The position numbers and the translations under genes were made by a program. A DNA stretch of 64,000 nucleotides from positions 10,656,646 through 10,720,645 of the forward strand of contig JALIRH010000018.1 of NCBI GenBank assembly GCA_023055505.1, given 5' to 3'. The notes under the pieces were generated by a model. The model had not been told where the DNA came from. It saw only the letters and a list, made by a program, of their open reading frames with translations, and ran no database searches. Source of the DNA: Callipepla californica brunnescens (taxonomy: Eukaryota; Chordata; Aves; Galliformes; Odontophoridae). This document shows, in pieces, positions 21,370 to 32,497 of the stretch (positions are counted from its first letter, which is position 1; every line of letters begins with the position of its first letter).

Positions 21370-24300
21370 CTGCTGAGAGAGAGTTAAGAGGAGGCTGCAT
21401 GCTTCCGAGGATTCTCCTTGTTAGGCCATGTGCCAGAGAAAATGTAATTATCAATCTCTCATTTTAAAGGCAGAGGTTGTTTTTTCTAAGCAGCCCACAG
21501 TGGTGCCATAGTTAGGTTTTGTTTGGATCTAAAAGAAAAAAGCCTTGATCCCAAAGCTAACATGAAATTTTACACTAAATGGAGAATTACTACACTTCTG
21601 CAAGTGCCTAGCTACTTCCAGCTCACACACTGTGCACATACTCATAAGGCTCCAGTCAACATGCAGATTCTTGGATTAACATCACATCAATCACCAGGAA
21701 GTATTCGATTCTAGAGAAGCTGTGTCATGCAAGAATCTTAATGTCAACACAAGATAGCTTAAATGCATACTATGTCCATATAAATATACATAATCATATA
21801 CACAGATATATGATGTTACTCTTCAGGATATTTTCCCCAAGAAAGATACCTTCACCCAGGAAACAATGTGGTACTAGCAGCAATAAAGAAACATGCGCAT
21901 TCTCCTATTATCGATGGAGGTCAGTGAAATCTGAACCATGTAGGGTTCATACTATTCATCAGGAAAGAGAAGGTGGGTGAGGTCTCTACAGAGAAATGGG
22001 TTCAACTGGATATTCCTAAAAGCATTTCAGAAGGTAGGATCAGGAAGGGCTAGGTAAGCTATTAATCTCAGTTCAAAGAACATGCAAGCAAATTCCCTTG
22101 TGCACAGAGAACTAGATTGAATCCTTATGAAAATGCTGACCTGTTGGCTCTGAATATTACAGAGGAATTAAAAATAGGAAGAAAATAAATAGAATAGACC
22201 TTTTGCTATATGGTAATAGTTTCTTGCCAGTTTGCTGAAGATATGTATATATTAATACACAGAATATGGAAGGCTTGGTTTTCCCCTTCTATTTTTCTCT
22301 TGGTACTCATCTTGCTATCCATTTTGCTGAAATACTTTCCTCTGTGTCTGCAAGAACAAGCAATATAACTATTCAACCCAGGAAACTCTACTAGTTATTC
22401 TTTCTGGACAAAATTATACTGAAGCTTTCTGCATCTAGGTGGTTAATTTAATATCTTACAATGAGTTAAAATGGACTGGAAGCAAAACAGCAGACAGAAA
22501 ATATAGTAGTAACCAAGAAAGTTTAGAAATCCTTAAAGTAAAATAACTTAATTGGGTAAATTTAGATATATTTATTTGTCTGATCAACTTAAGTGTGTCA
22601 TCAGTACTGTTCATATGTATCTTAGGTACCAACAGGTCAGAGTTCTCAGAAGGCAGAATTAATCCCTGATCGTGTCAATGTATTTGTAAGTAAGGTCAAG
22701 AAAAAGTTTTTGTAAAATAGTGTTAAATTCTTTTAGTATAATAAAACATAAAGCTAGCAAAGAAAGGATGCAAAAGAGAAATGCTAAAAAAGTCACTTAA
22801 GAGAAAAATGTTTTAATGACTTAAATGTTGAGGGACACTAATTGTCAATGAAAACACTGTTTTTTAACTATCATAATCTATATAAATTTGACACTTTTTA
22901 TGCATTATAATATCAAATTCTCTAGTATGAAACAAGGAACTGAAGAATTAACACGGAATTAACATGGAATAATATCAACAACAACTAACTAGAGTTAATT
23001 TCATCAGGAAGGGAGGGAAGAAAACAAAAGTAAAGTGAATCTGTAAAAGATGTAGAGTTAATACTTTTAACTCAAAACATAATTAGTTTTTAAATTAATA
23101 TTTCCAAGAGCAAAATAATTTAATTACAGTCTTAACTATGGAATGGAAAATCTCTGACCTTACTTGATGTGCTATATACTTCAACACTTAGAGTGTCCCT
23201 TAGCTTGTAATTCCTAACTTTTTAACACCTGAGGAAATACTGAAAGAGCTGAGTTTTGTTCAGCCTCGCTAGAAGAAGACTTAGAGAAGTTTTACCTCTA
23301 AACTTAACTCTCTTATGGGTATTTAGATCACAGATGAAGGCACTTATGTAGTTGTTTGTTTGTTTGTTTGTTTGTTTACTGTGGTATAGCATAGCAAAAG
23401 ACAAAAGACAAATGTTTCAACAGAGAATTCCAGTCAAGCACATGGTAAAGTTTCCTCTTCCTGAGAATGGTCAAACACTTGAAAAGACTACTCTGAGATG
23501 GCATGGAATCCCTATACTTGGAGATAGTCAGCACTTCGCTGGACAAGATCTGGTGCAGTCTAATATAAACTAAAAAAACAAAGAACCAGCAACTAAAAGC
23601 TGACTACTCATTCAGAAGGAGCGTTGACTAGGTAGTCTTCAGTATTCATATAAGTTAACAGTATTTAAAATCTAAGATCTAAATTACTGTGCTATTTGAC
23701 AATTTATGGACAGCCTGAAGAGCATACGGAAACAATCAGTTGTCCAAAAATCAAGTTCTCCTTGAATTGCTCTACCTCTGAACTGAAGGATATTTTCTTG
23801 TACATGAGGGTAGGAAAATAACCTGTTTGAGCAGCAAAATAATCTTAAAATCTGTCAGCTCTGTGAATATATATGACCACTGAGAAAGAGGTTCATTATC
23901 ATTGTTTAAATATTTCGAGTGCAAAAAATTTTCATCTGAGCTACCTACCAAGATTCTTTAAAGTAAATAGAAATTAAAAGGATTCTAGTGAACAGTTCAT
24001 CTGACCTATTTCAGATATGTCAAAAGAAATTAACAATACTTTGAAATGCACTTCTTTTCTGTCACTGGCCTAAAAATACAGGTAGCTAGCTCTGTGGTAA
24101 GTCTGCTATGTCAAGATTTAAGTGAAATTAGCCCCATTTTAACTATCTTGTAAAAGGAGTTCATATTATTGGTGTCCTTCATTGGCTAATGTTCTCAGAT
24201 AGGTTCAGTACCAGGTAAAGTAACCATGTATTTCAAAGCTTGGGACTCAGGATCAGAAGAGAGATAATTGTCACATCCTGAAAAAAATGTTATAGATAAC

Positions 24301-26280
24301 ATGATCAAGAAGAATAATGTATGAGGTCTTCTTTAAAACCCTTGAGGAAGTTTCTGAATCACAACCTCTGCTTGTAAAATATTTTCACCTCCCAGTCATC
24401 TTCTGGAGGAGCGACATTCTGGGGCAATCCTTAATATTTCTGGGGAGCGTTGAGATAACTTGGTAAAGTCACTGCACATTCTGAGTTGCTATTCATTGGC
24501 AAGAAAGAATTGATTAGGATGACATAATCAGTGGAATTTAAGCTGTAGAAGTCTGAAGTATGGGAGATGACAATCTGACTGTGCACAAGGAGAGTTAGAG
24601 AGCAGAGTGTACAATTTAGGAAAGAAGACTTTCTCTAATTCAAGAAACTGGTAGCAAGCAGTCCAATGACATATCTCTGTAAAGCTAAGAGCTTGGAAAA
24701 ACTGGAATACTTTGTGCTGCAAGGATGGTTTACTCTGTTACTTGAGAAGACAAGCATATGTTTTAGGTGACTGGCTCGGCTAAGGTGGGAAAAATGGCTT
24801 GAGCCCTGAAGTAGACAGAGAGAAAATAGGGAAATACTACTCAGGAGGAATCTAGAAATCTTGCTCAAGGGTATAACAAATGATAACAGAAAAGCTGAAG
24901 TTCAACTGGAGTTCAGCAGAAAGCCTCAAAGATAAAAAGTCTTGAACATCATGATTTGCATTTGTAACATCAGTATGTTCACCTATTGTCAAATCATAAA
25001 ATTTGGCCTTTTAGCCAGAAGACTTTTCTGGTTTCTGACTATGAGGAAAAGAAATGAGCATTTAATGGCTATTTGAAGGCTTAGATAAATTTTAATATCC
25101 CAAGTATAATGGCATCCCTACCATTATGTTCTGAAAAACAGAGGTTCTCGTCACTTTGTCACTAATGTAATGGAAGAGAATTATGTGTATGACTGGTTTA
25201 CATAGTGTATAGTATGATGTCGAGCAGTGGTAAGAATGATGATAACATTTCCACAGTCAATGTTGACAAAATATAAGAGTTCTTCATTCTGTAAATTTGT
25301 GTTTTCTCATAGGTGTTTTGCAGTTTTGCTGTTGTTTTTTCTCATTCTATTGATTAACTGGATGACGAACTAGCTTTAGACATCAGAATACAGCTTTAGA
25401 CATAGACTATCAGTAGTAAAGAAATGTGCTTTGTTCAGTACACTTATTAAATATTTCTTGGTGTGTTACAGATGACCAAATAAGAATTGTGACATTAGGA
25501 GAACTCTGATTACAGTTAAAATGTAGAAATCAGAAATAAAGAATTTTGTTTCCCAGTTTCAATTGAATATTAATCTTACAAACATTGTATTTTGGACTGC
25601 AAAGTTATACAACAAAAAGAGAATGAAAATCTTGGTACTAGAAATAAATTGAAAAGTGACTGAAAAACAGGCAGTCAGAAGAAGTGAAAAGCCTAAAAAC
25701 TCTCAGTATTCAGGAGAATTTGGATTAACTGTCACTTGCTATGAGAACATGGATTCAATTTCTTTAAAACAGTGATGAAAAGGGAAACTGAGACAAACAT
25801 CAGGCAGAAACTCAGAGACAGAGTCATATTTTCCTTATTTTAGTGGCATGATTACATAAGTTCTGTAAGAAACAGCATCTTCTGGAATTCCTTTCTGGAG
25901 TACGTAGACTGTTTTCTCACACCTGCAACATTATACAGTATCTTCATTATTTCTTATCTACCCAGTTGTCATAAAACTGTAACAGTATCAGGAAGATGAT
26001 CTTGTTCTTCAACACCTTTTAACAAATCAACTCTCTATTTGAGACTAGGGAGAGAATTATTTTCTGTGTAGTATCTTAATACTGACAGTTGAACTACTGT
26101 ATCTGGTACTCATGCTCTACTGGTAGAAAAAAATATTTTCTGTGCTAAGCTTAAGCCTATTATAGTTTCTGTCATTTTTAGGTTAATTTAATTGAACTCT
26201 TGAGCATAATTTTGGAGGAAAAAATGCATTAAATTAAAATTGATGTTATCTGGAATAATGATTCACATAAGACTACATCA
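21370..26280. other. Unique AT-rich DNA, no gene seen
   Basis: About 4.9 kb with no recognised exon or transposon. It includes a (GTTT)n array at 23352-23378. Frames reach at most about 79 codons and show no domain. A short direct repeat of AGCTTTAGACAT occurs twice near 25371-25402. Confidence 0.55.
23352..23378 (+). repeat. (GTTT)n microsatellite
   Basis: About six perfect copies of the tetranucleotide GTTT. Confidence 0.9.
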
Positions 26281-26679
26281 ACACCCTCTCTTATGAAGAA
26301 AGGCTGAGAGACCTGGGACTGTTCAGCCTTGGAAAAAGAAGACTCAGAGGGGATGTGATCCAAGTCTGTATATATCTAAGGTGTGGGAGGGCAGATTCTT
26401 TTCAGTGGTGCATGGTGATAAAACAAGGGGAAATGGCCACAAATGGTAGCATGGGGAGTTTCACACAAGAGTGCATAAGAGCTTCTTCACAGTGAGAGTG
26501 ATGGAGCACTGGTACAGGCTGCACAGAGAGGTTGTGAAGTCTCCTTCTCTGGAGATATTCAAGACCCACCTGTATGTCTACCTCTGTAGTCTGCTGTAGG
26601 GGGTCTGCTTTGTCAAGGAGGTTGGACTAGGTGATCTCTCAAGGTCCCCTAAAACCCCTACAATTCTATAAATCTGTGA
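26281..26679 (+). mobile_element. CR1 LINE 3' end
   Basis: A 5'-truncated CR1 of about 400 bp. It starts in the distal ORF2 region (gagacctgggactgttcagc), passes acaaggggaaatggccacaa and tctccttctctggagatatt, and ends with ccctacaattctataaatctg. Its wording closely follows the copies at 913-1108 and 20173-20604, which suggests one subfamily. Confidence 0.88.
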
Positions 26680-27543
26680 ACATTATACACTGAGTTTTCA
26701 CAAGATTAATAAACTCTCAGTCTGTTTAATGAAATACTGTTATGAATTTTACATATGGAACATAAAATTCTCATCCTTGTGTTATGACAAAGAAACACAA
26801 GGTCAAGTCCTGGTCACACTTGTCTTTCTACAAACTAAGCCAAAACAAAACCAGAGCTATTCTGATATATCTTATTCTGTTTTGATTTTTTCTTTTCTTT
26901 CTTTTTTTTTTTTTTAATAGCTTCTAGCTATTTCATAGTTTCTTCAACCCTACGTTAAACTTTTCTTATATGATAAACATTTTGAGATATCAGCAAAAAT
27001 AAAATTTAAATAGCTCAGGAATTATCAAAGCAGTCACATTCCATCTTTTCGTTAGAAGACATTCCATCACACATTTTATTTCTTGGTATCATTTCATGAA
27101 AAATGGTTGCATTATAGAATTATTTATGGATTTGAAAATGTCCAGGCAGAAGTGTGTGATATGGAAATAAAATTCTAGTTTTGACTGTGTGTGTTCTGGC
27201 TCATTTGTAACTTTACCTTTGCACAGGGATCATTATGTATATGGAAAATGAATTCATGTTGTATCTATGCAATATTGACATCAGTGATCTCTTGTGACAA
27301 TCATATGTATATTTTTTTATTCTTTGCATTTACTGGTTCACAGATAAAGAGAATCAGATTAAGAACAAGCACTGGGAACAAAGCTCAGAAATGTTTATTC
27401 TGTGCCTTTGGCTGTGTGACCATCTGCTTGTTCCCAATTATGTTTTCCTCACTGCTATGAAAAGTCTACGGTCATAGGGAAGCCACTCAAAATTGACTGT
27501 AGCCTTAAAGCTCAAAGGAGCTTTCTTAAACATTTAAACTAAA
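26680..27543. other. Unique AT-rich DNA, no gene seen
   Basis: No repeat family or exon is recognised. A T-rich run lies at 26881-26915. An 89-codon frame at 27191-27460 shows hydrophobic stretches but no motif and no start context worth noting. Confidence 0.55.
26881..26915 (+). repeat. T-rich low-complexity run
   Basis: A pyrimidine-rich run of TTTTC-type units that ends in about 16 T residues. Confidence 0.85.
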
Positions 27544-28071
27544 TGTACTGGGACAGTTTGGGCTGGAATTGGCCTTTTTCATAGCAATTTTTATGGCAGG
27601 ATTTTGGATTTGTGGCCAAAATTACACATCAGTGCTGTAGCTACTTGTGTTTGCACAGTGTCAGAGCCTTCTTTCTCACTTGGTTTCTCCAGTGAACAGA
27701 CTAGTGCTGAGTAAAGTTTGGGAGAAGGTGCAGATGACTAAAACCAACCAAACGAATTTTGCTCACCGGATATGATAATGATGTGCAATAAAAATAGGGG
27801 TAAGTCTCTCAAAAGCAATCATTGCTTGGAGACTGTCTGGGCATCAGTCTACTGCTGGCTTTTGCATTACTTATTTTCCTTTTCTTCTTGAACTGTTTTT
27901 GTCTTTGTTCGTGAGAATTTGTGTCTGTGTGAATGTTTGTTTTTTGGTCGTTTGGTTGGTTCATTTTGTTTAGCTGCTATTACCCTTCTGATTCTCTCTC
28001 CTATCCCACTGTGGGGGACTGAGAAAGGGATTGAGTGAGGTCTTACCTGTCAGCCAGAGTTAACCTTGAGA
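27544..28071 (+). mobile_element. ERVL-type LTR (probable solo LTR)
   Basis: The left end reads TGTACTGGGACAGTTTGGGC, followed by ggattttggatttgtggcca, matching the start of a widespread bird ERVL LTR (TGT..TGGGACAGTTTGGGCTGG..). Near the right end, gattctctctcctatcccac and gggggactgagaaagggatt correspond to the conserved U5 part (gattctctcccccatcccac, then a G-rich run with gagtgagcgag). It closes with cagagttaacc, a decayed form of ggggttaaaccac-aca. Length (about 530 bp) suits a solo LTR. No target duplication could be confirmed and the exact right boundary is uncertain by some ten bases. No internal retroviral sequence is visible on either side. Confidence 0.7.
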
Positions 28072-30094
28072 TTGATCCCAGCTAATTTTCAAGAACATCT
28101 GGAGTACATATCTGTAGAGAATAAATGCTGGGAGTGAAAAACAAATAGCAGAGTCTGCACCTGCAAATAATCTTGGCTTCTGATGGACATATAGCTGCCA
28201 AGATTTCCAGTGAAATCCCCTGTCTTAGTAGGAAATCACAATTTATTTTTTTCTCCAAGAGCAAGCCTTTAAGAGGAATCTATTTGTGGCAAAGGATGTA
28301 ACAAGGACAAGTCATGGAATGATTTGTGATACCACACATCACAAAATCACAGCTAAGAATCAATGAATTCCTAACTATTCAAGAAAAATGGTAGTAAGAA
28401 AAGATATCTAACAATGTGAGACAGAAAACCTCACATTTTGTTTAATATAGCTTTATATCTGTGCTTACATACCAAAGAGCAGCTCTATTTTGCTTTACAG
28501 TTACTGACATTCTAGGCAGTATTGTGAGTAAGAAATATTTGGGAAATATTTTAATTCTTTACTAAGTCTTGACATACTATATACTAATAATGAACTGTTC
28601 TGTTGAGAGTAAATGGTGTCTGTCTCCTAGTGGATTTCTCAAGCTCAAGAAATGCTCAGCTGGCTTACATGGAAATTCTTGATATTCCATCAAGTTGTTT
28701 TAAAGACCTCAGATAATTATCAAACTTCAGTTACTCTTTAAATTACAAATGGACCAACATCTACTGGGATTTCTAGATTCCTTCTCCTAGTAATATGTTG
28801 TAAGTGAAAGCAAATAACGTCCTCTCTTATTTCCTTGTATTTTGTTTTTAAATATGTAGAATTAGCAGACAGCCTGAATAGCAAAACACATACATGTTAA
28901 CGAATGCTTTAAGCTATTGTTTTCAATCTCTTTTAATATTTTCCAACTGAATTTCTACTTTTCTGTTCAAGGGGAAAAAGAATTTTTTCCCATCCCAATC
29001 CCCAAATCACTCTCTAATGAGTACAAATGTATAAAAGACAACAACTGAACAGATAGTCCTATTTTTTTTCCTTCATATTGCTTGGAATTTGATATTCTCC
29101 TAAGGCATTGACTGCAACTGTATGCAGACAATTTGTAAAATAAATGTACATTCTTGAGAATAAATTCTGAACAATGGATAGATTTTTTTTACCCTCTCCA
29201 TGATACTTGTTGTCCTATAGCCATAGTAATTCAATGCTTTTTCATCCTCCACGCTCTCAAGAGTGAAATCAGACTGGACACGTTTGTCACCATGACAGCA
29301 AAACACTGCATGCATTTTAACCAAAGCAGATGTGGAGAGTGTAAATCTCAAGATTTTTTGGTTTGGAGGGATTTGAGGTAGCTCACTTCACTATGAGTCC
29401 CTGCATAATAAAGAAGTGAAATATTTCCTTGATTTTGAATGCTGAAGAAACCTGTATATTCCGTGCCTCAGGTTGTAATTCTCTCAAATGTTGGCACAAA
29501 ACTAGTTGCTGCATCTTTTCCCATCTGGCAGCCAGTGAAATTCTGTCATAATAAAGTTGTTACTTAGAAGACAATGTCATTTTTTCAGGAAGCTCTGCTA
29601 CAATGCAAAGGCTTTCAGCTTGTGGCAGTATCATTGTAGTTCACAAAATAATCAAAGGAAAATAAAAGAGACAATTTCTGAAAGCCTGAGTAGTACGACA
29701 GTACCTCAAAATATGTACCTTAGTTATATAGCATATATTTTGGTTAAGACCATTGTGTCAGGACAAAGGAATATGAAAGAGAAGCTCTTTTTTGAAATAC
29801 TGTCTTTCTTCAGCTGCAGTGTCTCACTAAGCATAGGTGTCTCAGAAAGCATTTTCCTTCCTTCATGGTTCTTCATTGTAACCAACCTTCCTTCTGGGTG
29901 GCAATCGTTTTAGGAAAGCATGTGCTAAATGTACAGCAATATACAGCAGAAACACATAAATATTGAATAAAATCATTTGAAACTTGCTGGGAATTGGCTG
30001 AAACCTGCTGAAATTGTGGAATCTGTTTCCCTCCAATTTTCTCTTTTCTCCCAGACTTGAACCAATAAACTCACATACGCTTCACTAGAATGAA
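28072..30094. other. Unique AT-rich DNA, no gene seen
   Basis: About 2 kb without a recognised repeat or exon. The 118-codon plus-strand frame at 29557-29913 (containing KLCYNAKAFSLWQYHCSS) is the longest frame here; I find no domain in it. Frames on both strands at 29100-29381 overlap each other and look like chance. Confidence 0.5.
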
Positions 30095-30274
30095 TTATAG
30101 ACTCATATAATGGCCTGGGTTGAAAAGGACCTCAAAGATCATCCAGTTTCAACACCCCTCCCCTGCCATGATCAGGGTCATCAACCACTAGAGCAGGCTG
30201 CCCAGAGCCACATCCAGCCTTGTCTTGGGTTCCTCCAGGGATGGGGCATCCACAACCTCTCTGGGCAAGCTGTC
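30095..30274 (-). mobile_element. CR1 LINE 3' end, short
   Basis: Reverse complement of the CR1 3' end: tcatataatggcctgggttg, aaggacctcaaagatcatcc, ctgcccagagccacatccag and gggatggggcatccacaacc. It stops abruptly near 30274, so only about 180 bp were inserted or remain. It resembles the copy at 36895-37261 much more closely than the other CR1s in the window. Confidence 0.88.
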
Positions 30275-31967
30275 AGCAAAGCATGGCTTTGCTTTGAGTG
30301 GCTTTCCTTCAGTTGATGTAAGGACTTTTTTGATGTACAGATGTTGTTTGAAGAACTTGTTTAAATTAGGGTAGCTCACTGTTTTATAATGATCTTGCAT
30401 TTCAGTATTGTGTGGTCCTGCTTTGCAAAAAACTACTTCACCATCAGAAACAGCAATTAAGCAATACCTTATAGACAGGGCTGTCAAGGGATGAATCCAC
30501 CTGGATGTATAAAGAGAGAATTCACCTCACTTTCTACAACAATCAGAAAAGCAAGACAGATCTACCCTGTGTAACAAGCTGCAGCTCTTGAAGGTTCCTG
30601 GAAGCAATTTCTATGATCTCTCCCTTTCTCTGCAGGGAAGAAATGTTGCTCTGTAGTGTCCCAGGCTGAAGGCACAGTGTAACTCATTATACATTTATTT
30701 GGCAAACACCAACGGCTGAATATTTCTCTAACATCCTTTCACTCCTTCCTCTACCACAAATATTGCAGGAAATAAAAGGTTCTCATAAAATTGAGAGCAG
30801 TTTGTGGATTGTGTTTAATAGCGATGAAGTGGGCATTTTATTACTATCTGTTCTGCTATAAATTAGCCTCAACTGCAAACAATTAGAGATGCTCTAGATG
30901 GAGGACACAAAGATATTAAATCCTGCAAAAACAACTTAAAATTTGTACTAAAGGGTGAAATTTAATATGAGTGACATTCTCTGTGGTTTGTAGTCTATTG
31001 CCAGCATTTTTCTTTCTACACATTGAGACTAGCATTTTTAAAATATATTTTTAAGTTAGATATTATCTAGTACTGGTGTAATTTCAAGCAATACTTGTTT
31101 ACAAGATCTGTGATTTTATTGTTCATGGTTTAGTATTATTGTAGTGAAAAATATTTTCTAGCATGAAAAGATCTTCAAGTTAAAAAATGTATCAAATGAG
31201 ATCCTGGAAATTAATATTAAAAATCCAGGCATTTTTTCTCACACTGTCTGCTTATTTCATCCACTCCAAATAATAGCTTATTAAAATTGTTAAAATGGAA
31301 TAATCATATTTTCTGAGGCTGATTCATCACAAAAAATGCAGAGAAGAGATGCTCTTCCTTGTTTCCATTACAAGTGCCTCTAATTATGGAGAAGGAAGAA
31401 AGATTGAAAACTTCAGTCAGTGCTGTTCATTTACTGTAGCAAACACATAGGTAACATTTACTTATGCAATATTCTGTTGATATTTTTATTCCCCAGTCTT
31501 CCAAGTATGTGCAGCCCTGTCCTGAGCTGCAATGGGGCCCTGGACCATTGACATGTACTGTGACAAATGTGCTCCTCGACCAAATGAGCTTTAGAAATAA
31601 AAAGAATGAGAAACAAAGATGTTAGCTGTACATACAAAGAGTCTTATGCTTAACAACTTCTTATTACAAAACAGCTGCTTTATTCTGTAAGTATGACAAC
31701 TTGGGGAGGCATTTATTGGAACTATCCCCACTAAAGCAACTGGTTGCATGGCAGTGATCTCCCCTTGAGCTGGGCCACCTCTCAATGATACTCTTCATTT
31801 CTAAGAGTTTGTTTACCAACAGCACATTTATGGTAAGTGAATGATCTCATGCATAACTGGTGCTTCAAGACTTTAAGAGCCTGTATTGATAATTTAGGAT
31901 TAGTATTATATGTTCAGTGTATTAAATAATAAGTTGAACCTTGCCTTTAAAATCTGTTAAACCTTAC
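30275..31967. other. Unique AT-rich DNA, no gene seen
   Basis: No recognised repeat or exon over about 1.7 kb. A 99-codon minus-strand frame at 30188-30487 begins in unique DNA and runs into the CR1, which argues against a real gene. Confidence 0.55.
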
Positions 31968-32497
31968 TGTCTAATTCTCAGCTAAGACTGAAACCATTTT
32001 CTGCAGTGTCTGGTATGGTGTGGCTATATTTTGGTTCTAGGAGAAAAACAATACTGATAACATGCTGGTGATTATAGTTGCTGCTAAGCAGCGTTGGACA
32101 AAGTGAAGGCCATTCTCAGCGAAGGTCCCAAGGAGCTGAAAGGGAACAGAATTAGGACACCTGACTGACCAAAGCCGTATTCCATACCTTATGACACCAT
32201 GCAGAAGGAGTTTTGAAGAAGGTGGGAATTTATCCTCTTTGTTTTATTGTTCAGGAGGCTAGCTGGACATTGGTTGGGGGGTGGTGAGTCATTGCTTATG
32301 TATCACTTGTTATATACATTTTTACATATAAATATTTGTCATGATTATTATCCTTTTCTTTTTCTCTATCTTAATAAATTGTTTTATCTACAAGTTCTAC
32401 TTTCTTGACTTGTTCCCCCCCCCAGTCCCACTGGGGAGGAGGGGAGTGAGCAAACACCTGTGTGGTGCTCAGCTACCTGCCAGGTTAAACCACAACA
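31968..32497 (+). mobile_element. ERVL-type solo LTR
   Basis: A 530-bp LTR starting TGTCTAATTCTCAGCTAAGA and ending CCAGGTTAAACCACAACA. Both ends match the common bird ERVL LTR (start TGTCTTGGTTTCAGCTAGGA, end ..GGTTAAACCAC-ACA). Between them are ctgataacatgctgg, ccgtattccataccttatga, gtggtgagtcattgc and, near the 3' side, an AATAAA polyadenylation signal at 32373-32378 followed by the G-rich U5 segment. The five bases on the left (CTTAC, 31963-31967) and on the right (CTCAC, 32498-32502) differ by one base, consistent with an aged 5-bp target duplication. No internal viral sequence is present, so this is a solo LTR. Confidence 0.82.
32373..32378 (+). promoter_or_regulatory. AATAAA polyadenylation signal in the ERVL LTR
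   Basis: An exact AATAAA hexamer at the position in the LTR where the R region is expected. It might still end transcripts that cross the locus on the plus strand. Confidence 0.6.

Noticed and set aside
29557..29913. A 118-codon plus-strand frame, and a resemblance of 'gtggcagtatc' near 29622 to the 5' part of U4 snRNA
   Set aside because: The frame has no recognisable motif. The snRNA similarity covers about a dozen bases and the rest of U4 is absent.
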